Shown here: piece after piece, positions 1 to 8,709 of the stretch
Position numbering within the stretch: the first letter of the stretch is position 1
How the letters are laid out: every line of letters starts with the position of its first letter
NCBI RefSeq assembly: GCF_013177315.1
Contig: NZ_CP053661.1
Location: 5,456,001 to 5,520,000 of the forward strand
Origin: Thermoleptolyngbya sichuanensis A183
GTDB lineage: Bacteria; Cyanobacteriota; Cyanobacteriia; Elainellales; Elainellaceae
Reading direction: 5' to 3'
DNA length: 64,000 bases
Translations under genes and position numbers: made by a program
The notes under the pieces: generated by a model
Databases searched by the model: none
Told to the model about the DNA's origin: nothing
The model's input: the letters and a program-made list of their open reading frames with translations, nothing else

Positions 1-477
1 TCGCAGGTGCCACCGCCGCTGGTGTTGGGAGTTTTGGTGAGCTGGTCGCTTGTGGAACTGCTGTTTTCTAAAGACCGACTTGCCCAACGACTGTTGCAAA
101 TTGTGGAACTGGCGTGTAGCCCGGTGGTGGGGGCGATCGCCGGAATAACAGTCGCCCGCCTCATGCAAACGAGCCAAGAGCTAGTGCCCGTGGCGGCGCT
201 GGTTAGCGGGCTGCTGGCGCTGGTGTTTCAGTTGGTGCAGGTGGGCTGGTTTTATCGGCTGCGGGGGCTGCCGCTCTGGGCCATTTTTCTGCAAGATTTT
301 CTCTGTGTGCTGCTGGTGCTATTTGCCTTTGATGCGCCGCGCCAAGGGGGGCTGATTGCGCTGCTGTTGCTGTGGCTGGCGATTCGCAGCACGGCAGAGT
401 GGCGGCAGTGGTATCAAGCCCAGGCCAACGCGGGCGATCGCCGGTTTCCCCGACGCGGCAAACAAGACCCAGATTAG
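1..477 (+). CDS. Hypothetical membrane protein, C-terminal part (5' end outside window)
   Basis: The reading frame is open from the first base of the window to a TAG stop, so the true start lies upstream. The visible 158 residues hold about four hydrophobic segments, separated by short charged loops, and a basic tail. The middle motif GWFYRLRGLPLW and the following acidic and hydrophobic stretch resemble a conserved cyanobacterial membrane protein family, possibly DUF4126-like. No catalytic motif is visible. A GTG at position 7 could be an internal start, but nothing supports it over a longer upstream gene. Function unknown. Confidence 0.6.
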   Translation, partial: SQVPPPLVLGVLVSWSLVELLFSKDRLAQRLLQIVELACSPVVGAIAGITVARLMQTSQELVPVAALVSGLLALVFQLVQVGWFYRLRGLPLWAIFLQDFLCVLLVLFAFDAPRQGGLIALLLLWLAIRSTAEWRQWYQAQANAGDRRFPRRGKQDPD

Positions 478-511
478 CCACATATTTAGCTACATGGGTT
501 AGCTGAATAGA

Positions 512-1525
512 ATGTGCCAGATAGAATGTGCCATGCAGCATGAATTGAACCAGGGGCAGACTGGGCTGGCGGGCATGTGGAGTGTGCGATCGCGCCTAGA
601 AACTGCGCTAGCGACCTGTTGGCAAGCAGCAATTGTCCACCCCGCGCTTCCCAATGTGCCGGACTTGCAGAGCCAAATCGCCCTGCGCCGGGTAGACGCG
701 CCGATGGGGGTGGTCTACAGTTCGGCGATCGCCCCCCGACTGGCGGCGAACCTGGGCATTCCGGCCGAAGACCTTGCCATCCGGCTGGCTCAAAGCTGGC
801 CAGCATCGACTGCGGACATGGCAGACTGGGCCGATAGCCCGCTCCGGGTTGTCCAAAAGCATCTGGTGCAGGTTCACCTGGGCGATCGCCTGCTGGCAGC
901 ATGGTTGCAGCAATTTACTAGACCTGCCGAGTGCCAGCCGCCCAAGCCTTTCCCTGAGCCTGAGGCAGACCTCGCTATCTGGAACTCAGCCCCGCTGACC
1001 CATGTCCAACGGTCTCCAGGACGGTTTCAAGACGAAAGACTTCAAGACGAAAGGCCTCAAGCCCAATTTCTTCAAGACAAATTGCCTCAAGACCAATGTT
1101 TTGAAATGCAGGCGGCCCATGCCCGATGCTGCAACCTCTTGGCCCTGGCAGAGCGGGTCGGACTGGTTCGCTTTGAGGTGTCAGGAGCAATCGAGGGTGA
1201 ACTGGCGTGGCCCATGTCCATGCCCTGGCTCACGGCGGAAGGAACGCTCCGCACCCAAGCGCCCGCCGAGCAGCGGCTAATCGGGCACTTGCTGGACAGC
1301 GTAGATGCGCTGGGTTCAATCCAGCATGGTTCGGCGATCGCCCTGGCTCAGTCCCTCAGCCGCTGCGTGTATGACTTTGATGCAAGCTGCCGCATCTTTG
1401 GCGACGTAGCGGTTCACCAACTAGAACTGGCGCAGGCGCGGCTGGGGCTGGTGCGAGCCGCACAGCAGACGTTGCGCTGGCTGCTGGAAAGGCCGTTGCA
1501 GGTAGCGGCTCCACCCTCCCTGTAG
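512..1525 (+). CDS. Stand-alone DALR anticodon-binding-domain protein
   Basis: This 337-residue protein ends in a region (roughly residues 275-337) resembling the C-terminal DALR domain of arginyl-tRNA synthetase: YDFDASCRIFGDV, then LAQARLGLVRAAQQTLRWLL. No HIGH or KMSKS synthetase motifs are present, so it is not an aminoacyl-tRNA synthetase. Cyanobacteria carry such stand-alone DALR proteins, whose role is not established. The middle (about residues 172-196) is a run of five 5-residue repeats of the type LQDER, encoded by 15-bp tandem DNA repeats. The start is uncertain: ATG at 512 or the in-frame ATG at 533. The gene is convergent with the HAD phosphatase gene. Confidence 0.72.
   Translation: MCQIECAMQHELNQGQTGLAGMWSVRSRLETALATCWQAAIVHPALPNVPDLQSQIALRRVDAPMGVVYSSAIAPRLAANLGIPAEDLAIRLAQSWPASTADMADWADSPLRVVQKHLVQVHLGDRLLAAWLQQFTRPAECQPPKPFPEPEADLAIWNSAPLTHVQRSPGRFQDERLQDERPQAQFLQDKLPQDQCFEMQAAHARCCNLLALAERVGLVRFEVSGAIEGELAWPMSMPWLTAEGTLRTQAPAEQRLIGHLLDSVDALGSIQHGSAIALAQSLSRCVYDFDASCRIFGDVAVHQLELAQARLGLVRAAQQTLRWLLERPLQVAAPPSL
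1025..1099 (+). repeat. 15-bp in-frame tandem repeat, about 5 units
   Basis: Five consecutive 15-bp units of the form cttcaagacgaaaga, with growing divergence, lie inside the DALR-protein gene. The unit is a multiple of three, so it adds Gln/Asp/Glu-rich pentapeptides without breaking the frame. This looks like a hydrophilic linker made by local duplication. Confidence 0.85.
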
Positions 1526-1557
1526 GGATTTTTTTGTAGAAAGGAAAGTGTAGACTG

Positions 1558-1835
1558 TGACAATCATAGGAATTGTTAATCATTGGCACTGAGGCGCTGA
1601 CAAGACCGGGAAGGGTCTGATATATTTTCTTCAGTGTGAGGAGCGAACCAGCAAGGGCATCGAGACGAAACACGGTCAGTCGCCGGTGCCCTTCCTGATT
1701 TCTAAGCTTCAGCTTCTCTAGATGAGAAGCTCGATATTACCTGCTAAGGCTTTTGGAATTTTGAATAGTTTGGATATCACCGAGCGATGCCTCTTGTTAT
1801 CTCTCTTCTCAGAGGCAATCTCAGCTTGGTGATTT
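1558..1835 (+). ncRNA. Candidate structured RNA or complex terminator region between convergent genes
   Basis: The gap after the DALR gene holds five successive inverted repeats: 1558-1564 with 1572-1578 (7 bp); 1603-1607 with 1614-1618 (5 bp); 1653-1662 with 1684-1693 (10 bp, one G-U); 1711-1718 with 1724-1731 (8 bp, perfect); and an outer stem 1776-1785 with 1824-1833 (10 bp, one G-U) enclosing 1789-1794 with 1811-1816. The last stem runs into TTTTTG, like an intrinsic terminator on the plus strand. Both flanking genes end here, so this is not a leader for either. It may be an independent small RNA or a bidirectional terminator. I do not recognise it as 6S RNA, tmRNA, RNase P RNA or SRP RNA. 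Confidence 0.4.
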
Positions 1836-1933
1836 TTGCTTGTAATTTGTGACTTGTGGGTCGCGCTGCGTTGCGCTGGTGCTTGGGGTAAGGATAGGCG
1901 GCCTGTATTACCCCATGCTGCGGAGATCGCGCC

Positions 1934-2815
1934 CTATCCCAGGATGAACTTTTCGATGGCGATCGCCGCTCCGTCTTCTTCTACGGAAGGGGCAACCCAA
2001 TTGGCGATCGCCTGCACGCCCTCCGGCGCGTTGCCCATGGCCACGCCAATACCTGCATATTGCAGCATCTCAAAGTCATTGAAGTTATCGCCGATTGCCA
2101 TCACTTGGTCGGCGCGGAGTCCCAAAATGTTCTCTGCTAGGTAGCGAACCGCGTTGCCCTTATTCACCTCTGGATGGGTTGCTTCCAGGAAAATATCCAC
2201 GGATTTGGTCAGGTATAGCTCGGTTGGGGCGTAGCGTTGCCGCAGTTTTTCTAGCAGATCGTCAATCAGTGCCACGTTGCTGCTTTGGGCGAGGATTTTG
2301 GTCAGGTCGGCATCGAGCAGGGTTCGCAGGTCGCCAACGGCAATCGGCTCAATGCTAGAGCGTTCTGCATAGGCTTCGGTTTCAGCAGTGATCTCGCGGA
2401 CGTAGAGCTGGTCATTGATGTAGAAATGCACCGATACTTCGCCCCGGATTGAAGGCTGTTCGTAAAACTCCAGAAGTTGCTGCGCGTAGACCCTGGGTAG
2501 GTGCCAGTGGCGATGCAGCGTGTCATCGGCGGGGTCTTTGATCAGTGCGCCCTGATAGCTCATCAGCGGCAGGGTAGAGCCAAGATCGGCATGAAACCGG
2601 CGGGCTGATTGATACATCCGCCCGGTGGCGATCGCCACGGGAATGCCCTGCGCCTGCACCGCCTGCACGGCCTGCTTTACTCGTGCCGAAATTTGGTTCG
2701 ATACACCCACCACCGTCCCGTCCAGATCCACTACTAGCAGGCGAATCTCTCCCGCTTGGGCTGCCGAGTTTTCCACAAATGCCCCTTGCGCTGTCCCTGG
2801 CGCTAAATTTCCCAT
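1934..2815 (-). CDS. Cof-type HAD-IIB family hydrolase
   Basis: A 293-residue haloacid-dehalogenase-superfamily phosphatase. Motif I is VVDLDGT with the nucleophile and acid aspartates at D30 and D32. The GDNFNDFEML block near residue 240 is the HAD motif IV that binds Mg2+. The length and the large cap domain between these motifs fit the Cof/IIB subfamily, which dephosphorylates sugar phosphates, nucleotides or flavin and thiamine intermediates; the substrate cannot be read from sequence. The N-terminal 22 residues before the core are not conserved in the family, so a later start is possible. It is convergent with the DALR gene and divergent from the Nif11 gene. Confidence 0.9.
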   Translation of the reverse strand: MGNLAPGTAQGAFVENSAAQAGEIRLLVVDLDGTVVGVSNQISARVKQAVQAVQAQGIPVAIATGRMYQSARRFHADLGSTLPLMSYQGALIKDPADDTLHRHWHLPRVYAQQLLEFYEQPSIRGEVSVHFYINDQLYVREITAETEAYAERSSIEPIAVGDLRTLLDADLTKILAQSSNVALIDDLLEKLRQRYAPTELYLTKSVDIFLEATHPEVNKGNAVRYLAENILGLRADQVMAIGDNFNDFEMLQYAGIGVAMGNAPEGVQAIANWVAPSVEEDGAAIAIEKFILG

Positions 2816-2916
2816 CCCAGCTTACCGCAAGCTTCAGTTTTCATTAAGCCAAGCCGGGTCAGCAATTAGCGCTTGTTATGATTTGAGCCGAAGTGGCGAG
2901 CTGAGTTCATCCGACC

Positions 2917-3303
2917 ATGACTACTGCAACTGTGCTGGAATTTATGCATCGCACTGCCGCCGACGATACCCTGCGGCAACAGCTAGAAGCCCTGCTCGGT
3001 GTGGGCGATGGCAACATCAGCAGCGAAGCGGAGCTAGACCCCGCCGAAACTGCGGCTCTGACGGGCGATCGCGCTCCAGATGTGGCGGCCTTCGCGGCTC
3101 AAAACGGCTTCCAGTTCTCTGCCGATGAGCTAATCGCTGTGGTCAGCGCCTTTCAGCAACACCAAGATGGCACCCTGTCGGACGAAGAGTTTGCCCGGAT
3201 TTTGGGAACCTCGTTTACCAACAGCCCCGGCAAAGTGCAGTCTCAGGTGAAGCGTCTGGCCCAGTTTCTCAGCAAAACCTATCTGGGAATTGATCTGAAG
3301 TAG
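2917..3303 (+). CDS. Nif11-family protein
   Basis: This 128-residue protein matches cyanobacterial Nif11-domain proteins. It has an N-terminal helical start (VLEFMHRTAADDTLRQQLEAL), then GVGDGNISSEAELD, and the typical VAAFAAQNGFQFSADELI segment followed by SDEEFARIL. Nif11-related sequences serve as leader regions of ribosomally made peptides in some cyanobacteria. This long form has no Gly-Gly cleavage site and no Cys-rich core, and no maturation enzymes are nearby, so it is more likely a free-standing protein of unknown role. It is divergent from the HAD gene, with about 100 bp between them. Confidence 0.8.
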   Translation: MTTATVLEFMHRTAADDTLRQQLEALLGVGDGNISSEAELDPAETAALTGDRAPDVAAFAAQNGFQFSADELIAVVSAFQQHQDGTLSDEEFARILGTSFTNSPGKVQSQVKRLAQFLSKTYLGIDLK

Positions 3304-3323
3304 GGATCACCAATCAGTAGGGA

Positions 3324-4529
3324 TTACAAATCAGCAGCAACCTGCTCCTCCTCCCCTGCTGTCGCCTCAACCTTTGCCTCCGGCAAAATCAGCATGGCAT
3401 CGCCGAAGGAATAGAAGCGATATCCCTGGGCGATCGCCTCTTGATACAGCGCCAGCAGCCGTTCTCGTCCCGTGAGGGCGCTGACCAGCATCATTAGGCT
3501 GGACCTGGGCAAATGGAAGTTGGTGATCAGCCCATCCACCACGCGCCACCGATAGCCGGGATAAATAAATAGCTCTGTTTTGCCGCAGTAGGGCTGGAGT
3601 TGCCCGCTGTGGGATGCGCCTTCGAGGGCGCGGGTTACGGTGGTGCCGACGGCAATTACTCGGCCGCCGCTGGCTTGGGTTGTGGCGATCGCCTCGACGG
3701 TTTCCGACGACACTTCTAGCCATTCGCCGTGCATTTTGTGATCGGTGATGGTTTCCGCCTCGACCGGGCGAAAGGTGCCTACGCCTACATGCAGCGTAAT
3801 AAAGGTGCGTCGGATGCCCTGCTCTTCCAAGCGATCGAGCAACTCTGGGGTAAAGTGCAGTCCGGCAGTGGGGGCAGCAGCCGACCCGGGGCGATCGCCA
3901 TACACCGTTTGATACTGCTCTGGATCGGCGTGGGAATTCTCGATATAGGGCGGCAGGGGCACCTGACCCAACAGGTGCAGCACCGACAAAAAGGGCTTGT
4001 TTTCTGCAACCTGAAATTCCAGAATCCTGCCAGAAGTGGCTGCATCCACCGCCAGCACAGTCGCCGTCAGCAGGGGTTTCCCGCCTTCCGGCTGATCCGG
4101 CTGAAAAAATTCAATCATTGCGCCCACCTTCAGCCGTCGCCCAGGTCGCACCAGCGCCAGCCAGCGATTTTCCGACTGCTCTTCCAGCAGCAGCACCTCT
4201 ACCTTTGCGCCGCCTACCTTGCGCCCAAACAGTCGCGCAGGCAGCACGCGGGTATTGTTCAACACCAGCAAATCGCCCGTCCGCAGCAGCGCAGGCAAAT
4301 CCCGAAAGATGCAGTGCTGATGGGAGCTTGGCGAATCCACCACCAGCAGCCGAGCGCGATCGCGCGGTACGACCGGATTTTGAGCAATGCGCTCAGCAGG
4401 CAAATAATAGTCATAGGATGCCAGCCGCAGGTCGAGGGAAGTTGGCTCTTCTGAGCTTGGCGGAGAGTCCTGAGGGAAAGGGGATGGCTCAGGGTGATCA
4501 TGCGGCAACGGATTCAAAGACATGCTCAA
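3324..4529 (-). CDS. queA: S-adenosylmethionine:tRNA ribosyltransferase-isomerase
   Basis: QueA transfers and isomerises the ribosyl moiety of SAM onto 7-aminomethyl-7-deazaguanine in tRNA to give epoxyqueuosine. The family sequence is clear: [23 protein letters not shown] near the N-terminus, [42 protein letters not shown], and [17 protein letters not shown] near the C-terminus. At 401 residues it is longer than the usual 340-370; the first 31 residues are Pro/Ser-rich and lie before the conserved core, and no Met is available between residue 3 and the core. It is cytoplasmic and convergent with the Nif11 gene. Confidence 0.96.
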   Translation of the reverse strand: MSMSLNPLPHDHPEPSPFPQDSPPSSEEPTSLDLRLASYDYYLPAERIAQNPVVPRDRARLLVVDSPSSHQHCIFRDLPALLRTGDLLVLNNTRVLPARLFGRKVGGAKVEVLLLEEQSENRWLALVRPGRRLKVGAMIEFFQPDQPEGGKPLLTATVLAVDAATSGRILEFQVAENKPFLSVLHLLGQVPLPPYIENSHADPEQYQTVYGDRPGSAAAPTAGLHFTPELLDRLEEQGIRRTFITLHVGVGTFRPVEAETITDHKMHGEWLEVSSETVEAIATTQASGGRVIAVGTTVTRALEGASHSGQLQPYCGKTELFIYPGYRWRVVDGLITNFHLPRSSLMMLVSALTGRERLLALYQEAIAQGYRFYSFGDAMLILPEAKVEATAGEEEQVAADL

Positions 4530-4660
4530 CTAAATCCACTAAATCCAGGCAGATTGGGGAGAAACACCCTCCAAGGTAGGGGGTCTTTCCCCTATGAAAC
4601 GTCAGAGTTTATTACGAAAATAAAACTGTAGTTGAAATTGCATTTGCTGGGGTTGGACGC

Positions 4661-5050
4661 ATGGAATACATCTATTACCTCGCGAATGCCAGTTTAACGC
4701 TTCGGGTGGTTGAATATCTTCACAACACGCCCTGGCTCCCCGTTCGCTTCATGACGGTCATTCATCAGATCGACGGTTGGGTAGTGAAGGTTAAACTGGA
4801 GCGCTGCCTGGATGCCGATCGAGACGGTGACTTTCGCGCTTTTTTGAATGAGTTGGGCATTGCCTACGAACCGGATATCCGAGTACGGATGGCGCTGTGG
4901 GGGCTGGAAACTGGCCAGTCGCCCGTGGATGTGATGCGCCGCTACCAAGTGGCAGTGGTGTCTCACGGCAGCCCTGATGGCGAAGAAATCGAAGCGTTTC
5001 GTCAGCAGTTTGTGCAAGGGCTGGGCTATTGCCCCGAAACTCTGGCCTAG
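4661..5050 (+). CDS. Conserved hypothetical protein
   Basis: A 129-residue soluble protein with no signal peptide or membrane segment. It begins MEYIYYLANASLTLRVVEYL and has an alpha/beta composition without recognisable catalytic motifs. Codon use resembles its neighbours, and HIP1-related GATCGA and CGATCG sequences occur in it, so it looks like a real resident gene. I do not recognise the family. It is divergent from queA (131 bp apart) and upstream of a Uma2-type gene. Confidence 0.65.
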   Translation: MEYIYYLANASLTLRVVEYLHNTPWLPVRFMTVIHQIDGWVVKVKLERCLDADRDGDFRAFLNELGIAYEPDIRVRMALWGLETGQSPVDVMRRYQVAVVSHGSPDGEEIEAFRQQFVQGLGYCPETLA

Positions 5051-5298
5051 TGCGCCACCCGCATTGCAATGCTAGGTGACCTGCTTGATCGCCCCACTCA
5101 AGTTTATCGTCCCTCCAAGTTTGAACGCAGCTTGAACTCTATTACGCCATCTCAGACCGCATTGGCATGAGCTGGCGTTTTTTGTTGGGCAGCTTTGATG
5201 AACGATCCAAACTCCTGTCCCGGATTGCGGAAAATTGGCAAGGGGCGATCGCGCTAAAATGCACCCAACCCTTCGAATCTTCCAGCCCTCCGCCACCC

Positions 5299-6009
5299 AT
5301 GACCTCCCTCCTCCCCACGGCCTCGCCTACCGAAATTTTCTACCCCTCTTCTGATGGTGAACCCGTGGCAGAAACCTATGTTCATCTCTACGCCATGCTC
5401 GTCACCTTGGAAGTGCTGCGCCAATATCTAGAAGGTCAGCAGGCAACCGTGCTGTCTAACCAATTTCTCTACTACGCCCAGGGCTACCCCAGGCTGCGAG
5501 TTGCCCCAGATGTGATGGTGATTTTTGACGTAGCTCCGGGCGGGCGCGACTATTACAAAATTTGGGAAGAAGGGCAGGTGCCAGCTGTCATTTTTGAGAT
5601 GACCTCGAAAAGCACGCAGGCTCAGGATCAGGTCTTCAAACGAACACTATATGAGCAACTGGGTGTGCGTGAATATTGGCTGTTTGACCCGCGTGGGGAA
5701 TGGATCGACGGGCAACTCCAGGGCTATCGGCTGCACAACGATACCTACGAACCCATCACCGACGGCCGCAGCGACCCGCTCAAACTGCGGCTGGAAGTAG
5801 ATGGACACCTGATCGCCTTTTATCGCGAAGATACGGGCGAAAAGTTGCTGATTCCCGGCGAACTGGCGCAAGCCCTGAGAACCGAGGCCCAGGCCCGCCA
5901 GGACGCTGAAGCGCGGGCGGCGGAATCTGAACTACGAGCGCAGGCGCTAGAAGCTGAGGTCGAAAGACTGCGATCGCGCCTGAGAGAGCTAGGCGCAGAG
6001 GAAGGCTAG
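5299..6009 (+). CDS. Uma2-family (DUF820) PD-(D/E)XK nuclease-like protein
   Basis: Uma2 proteins are very abundant in cyanobacteria and carry a restriction-endonuclease-like fold of unknown biological role. Visible here are RVAPDVMVIFD and PAVIFEMTSKSTQAQD, supplying the conserved Asp and Glu, then YEQLGVREYWLFDPRGEW. The usual E-x-K is replaced by E-M-T-S-K. The last 50 residues are an Ala/Glu/Arg-rich coiled coil (EAQARQDAEARAAE and following), typical of a subgroup. The start chosen is the ATG at 5299, because the frame upstream to 5167 contains a HIP1 site and no conserved sequence. Confidence 0.88.
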   Translation: MTSLLPTASPTEIFYPSSDGEPVAETYVHLYAMLVTLEVLRQYLEGQQATVLSNQFLYYAQGYPRLRVAPDVMVIFDVAPGGRDYYKIWEEGQVPAVIFEMTSKSTQAQDQVFKRTLYEQLGVREYWLFDPRGEWIDGQLQGYRLHNDTYEPITDGRSDPLKLRLEVDGHLIAFYREDTGEKLLIPGELAQALRTEAQARQDAEARAAESELRAQALEAEVERLRSRLRELGAEEG

Positions 6010-6174
6010 CGGCTAGGTCGGTCGGCGGCGCGGCTGGTCTGCTACGCTGATATATTGCGGAATGTTGATAGGCTGATAGATGGTCAGCTTCCCGCAACGC
6101 GCGGCCGTTGGCGATCGCCACGCCCCAGCGCCCAGATCTGCCTGCTTATCTCTCCTCCTTTACCCAATCGCTCT

Positions 6175-7266
6175 ATGCTTCAAGCTGGAATTGTCGGACT
6201 GCCCAACGTGGGCAAATCGACCCTCTTTAACGCGGTGGTGGCCAATGCCAAAGCGCAGGCGGCCAACTTTCCCTTTTGTACGATTGAACCTAATACGGGG
6301 GTCGTCGCCGTGCCCGACGAACGGCTGGCAGTGCTGGCAAAGATTTCCAACTCTGCCGAAATCATTCCGGCGCGGGTAGAGTTTGTGGATATTGCTGGGC
6401 TAGTCAAAGGGGCTAGCAAGGGCGAGGGGCTGGGCAATCAGTTTCTGGCAAATATCCGCGAGGTGGATGCGATCGTCCATGTCGTGCGCTGTTTTGAAAA
6501 CGACGATATTATTCATGTTGCCGGATCGGTCGATCCGGTGCGCGACATTGAGGTAATCAACCTGGAACTGGCGCTGGCGGATTTGTCGCAACTCGAAAAG
6601 CGGGCCGATCGCACTCGCAAGCAGGCAAAAACTAGCAAAGATGCTCAGGCAGAGTTGGCCGTGTTAGACAAACTGCTGGTGGTGCTGAACGAGGGCAAGT
6701 CGGCGCGACTGGTGGAACTGACGGATGAGGAGGAGGCCATTATAAAACCGCTAGGGCTGCTGACGCGCAAGCCCGTAATCTATGCGGCAAACGTGTCGGA
6801 AGATGACCTGGCGACGGGCAATGAGTGGGTGGAACAGGTGCGGGCGATCGCCGCCGCAGAAAATGCCCAAGTCGTCGTAGTATCAGCCCAGGTCGAATCG
6901 GAACTCATCGAACTTTCGGAGGAGGAGCGGGCCGATTTTCTGGAATCGCTGGGGGTGCAAGAAGGCGGGCTGAAATCCCTGATTCGCGCAACCTACGATC
7001 TGCTGGGACTCCGCACCTACTTCACCACGGGCCCCAAGGAAACTCGCGCCTGGACGATTCGTGCTGGGATGCTGGCTCCCCAGGCAGCAGGTGTGATTCA
7101 CACTGACTTCGAGCGCGGCTTCATTCGCGCAGAAACGGTGGCCTATGATGATTTGGTAGCCACAGGTTCTATGGCGGCGGCGAAGGAAAAGGGATTGGTT
7201 CGCAGCGAAGGCAAGGAATACTTGGTGCAGGAAGGGGATGTCATGCTGTTCCGCTTTAACGTGTAG
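6175..7266 (+). CDS. ychF: Redox-regulated ATPase YchF (Obg-like)
   Basis: A 363-residue P-loop NTPase. The start at 6175 gives [18 protein letters not shown], with the G1 loop at residues 8-15. G3 is [20 protein letters not shown], and the G4 position is an ANVSE element in place of NKxD, the feature that makes YchF prefer ATP. A coiled-coil region follows, then the C-terminal TGS domain ending [14 protein letters not shown]. YchF binds ribosomes and is tied to stress responses in other bacteria. The frame upstream of 6175 lacks family similarity. Confidence 0.97.
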   Translation: MLQAGIVGLPNVGKSTLFNAVVANAKAQAANFPFCTIEPNTGVVAVPDERLAVLAKISNSAEIIPARVEFVDIAGLVKGASKGEGLGNQFLANIREVDAIVHVVRCFENDDIIHVAGSVDPVRDIEVINLELALADLSQLEKRADRTRKQAKTSKDAQAELAVLDKLLVVLNEGKSARLVELTDEEEAIIKPLGLLTRKPVIYAANVSEDDLATGNEWVEQVRAIAAAENAQVVVVSAQVESELIELSEEERADFLESLGVQEGGLKSLIRATYDLLGLRTYFTTGPKETRAWTIRAGMLAPQAAGVIHTDFERGFIRAETVAYDDLVATGSMAAAKEKGLVRSEGKEYLVQEGDVMLFRFNV

Positions 7267-7340
7267 TTTTAACGTGCAGGTTGGGAACGGTTAATCAGCT
7301 TTTTAGGCCCCGTGACTGTAGTCTTTGATCTTGATATTTG

Positions 7341-7432
7341 TAGGACTGACGCATTTGGACAATTTCTCGCGGGCGCAGTCCGCGAGAAATTGTCCAAAGC
7401 TCAGAAAGCTTATTGAAAGTGCGTCAGTCCTG
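7341..7432. mobile_element. 92-bp miniature inverted-repeat element, family A copy 1
   Basis: The ends are TAGGACTGACGCA (7341-7353) and its near-perfect inverted copy (7420-7432). Inside is a perfect 19-bp palindrome, 7354-7372 with 7380-7398, separated by a 7-bp loop. Two further copies of identical length sit at 10313 and 60833. There is no coding capacity. This fits a MITE mobilised by an unlinked transposase. A TA dinucleotide at the left end of every copy suggests an IS630/Tc1-type target, which is inference. Confidence 0.85.
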
Positions 7433-7471
7433 ATTTGGTCTTGAGACTTGATTTTGATGAGGGAAAGCGCA

Positions 7472-7684
7472 ATGGGAGACTCGAAGCGACGCAAGGAATC
7501 TCTGGGCGAAAAATACGGGCAGGAAGACAACATTCTGCCGGGTATTCCCATCAAGCCCAGCCAGGCAAAGCTGTTTTCGCAAATCACAACGCGGGGCGCG
7601 TGGATTGGGATCGCCCTGTTGGTGGTGTATTGGGTCGTGGTTCGGTTTATTGGTCCCAGTCTGGGCTGGTGGGAATTGAGCTAG
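7472..7684 (+). CDS. DUF2839-family small membrane protein
   Basis: A 70-residue protein beginning MGDSKRRKESLGEKYG, with the conserved LPGIPIKPSQAKLF motif and one C-terminal membrane helix (WIGIALLVVYWVVVRFIG). This is the layout of DUF2839, a small protein family found in cyanobacteria and some plastids, with unknown function. The start at 7472 is preferred over an in-frame upstream start at 7448; GAGGG lies about 7 bases before it. MITE A copy 1 ends 40 bp upstream, so the promoter region adjoins that element. Confidence 0.88.
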   Translation: MGDSKRRKESLGEKYGQEDNILPGIPIKPSQAKLFSQITTRGAWIGIALLVVYWVVVRFIGPSLGWWELS

Positions 7685-8035
7685 TCGGCTCTGGTTGCGC
7701 TCTGTGCGTCCCAGTTTCAGTCCCAGTTGCAGACCTGGCAGCAGGCCCAGTTGGATGCTAGAGGCGACCGATTTCTCTAAAAAACTTTTCCCCTATGAAA
7801 ATCCGGCGAATGGGCACGTCCGTATATTCCTCTAGACGGGCGCAGTTCATCCATTAATTTGCGCTCCAAAGCATTGGAGTGCTTGGGTTGAATTGGAGTC
7901 ATCCGGCGATTTGAGCAAGTTTCAGGACTCGCAACTCTGGTGCGGTGTTTGGCACAGAGTTGGCTGGGACTGAACTGGCACGGGTCGCTGCTTTGTGGTG
8001 CCTTTTTGCAGAACTTTTGTAGGAGAACTCGAACA
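7685..8035. other. Intergenic region with one hairpin
   Basis: No gene is supported here. An inverted repeat at 7861-7869 with 7874-7882 (9 bp, one G-U, 4-base loop) is not followed by a T-run. A ribosome-binding site TAGGAG at about 8021-8026 serves the ferritin-like gene. Confidence 0.5.
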
Positions 8036-8701
8036 ATGAACCGACGCAAATCTGAATGGCTGGGTCGCGCTCGACGGGCGCAGGGCTTGTCTCGTCGCCA
8101 AATGCTGACAGGTGGGGCTATCGTGGGTGCGGCGAGTGTGCTGAGCGTGCCGCTCATTGCAGGAACGGCCGATGCCTCGACGGAGAGCGATCGCCGCAAT
8201 GATATTGAGATCCTCAACAAGGCCCTGTTTTATGAACACGCTGCTATCTGGGCCTACGGTGCCGCTGCGGGCAAGCTGACGGGTTCTAACGTGGGTAATG
8301 CCGTAAAGGCGATCGCCCTCGCGAACCAGGCAGATCACATGCAGCACCGCGATGCCCTGGCGAATGTCATCCGCAGTCTGGGCGGCACGCCCGTTCAGGC
8401 AGAGACCAGCTACGATTTGTCCTCCTATCTCCAGCGGGGCGAAGGAAACCTGGATTCGGACGTGAATATTGCAAAGCTGGCGCTGGCGCTGGAAACCGAC
8501 GCGGCGATCGCCTATAGCCAGGAAATCGCTATGCTCAAAACGCCCGCGCTGATCACCGCTGGAGCCAGCATCGGCTCGACCGAGGCCAGCCACGCGACCC
8601 TGATTCGGGCAGCAATTCAATCTCTCGGCGTAGATATTCAGCCTGTCCCCGCTTCCTTTGTCAGTGCCGAAACCCGAAATGCCTGGATTCTAACGGTTTA
8701 G
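8036..8701 (+). CDS. Tat-exported ferritin-like domain protein
   Basis: A 221-residue protein starting at an ATG preceded by TAGGAG. The N-terminus carries LSRRQMLTGGAIVGAASVLSVPL, a twin-arginine signal, so export to the periplasm or thylakoid lumen is likely. The mature part is a four-helix ferritin-like domain: EILNKALFYEHAAIWAYGAA, then AIALANQADHMQHRDAL and SIGSTEASHATLIRAA, supplying Glu and His residues for a possible dinuclear metal site. Function is not established. The stop codon overlaps the target duplication of an insertion sequence, which has pushed the gene's own terminator about 1.5 kb downstream. Confidence 0.85.
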   Translation: MNRRKSEWLGRARRAQGLSRRQMLTGGAIVGAASVLSVPLIAGTADASTESDRRNDIEILNKALFYEHAAIWAYGAAAGKLTGSNVGNAVKAIALANQADHMQHRDALANVIRSLGGTPVQAETSYDLSSYLQRGEGNLDSDVNIAKLALALETDAAIAYSQEIAMLKTPALITAGASIGSTEASHATLIRAAIQSLGVDIQPVPASFVSAETRNAWILTV

Positions 8702-8709
8702 GTAGATCT
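8700..8709. repeat. Left target-site duplication of the IS
   Basis: AGGTAGATCT immediately before the left inverted repeat; the right partner AGGTAGATTT is at 10223-10232. Its first two bases are the last two of the ferritin-like gene's TAG stop. Confidence 0.85.

Noticed and set aside
2917-3303. Nif11-family protein considered as a RiPP precursor.
   Set aside because: No double-Gly site, no variable core peptide and no modification or export genes nearby.
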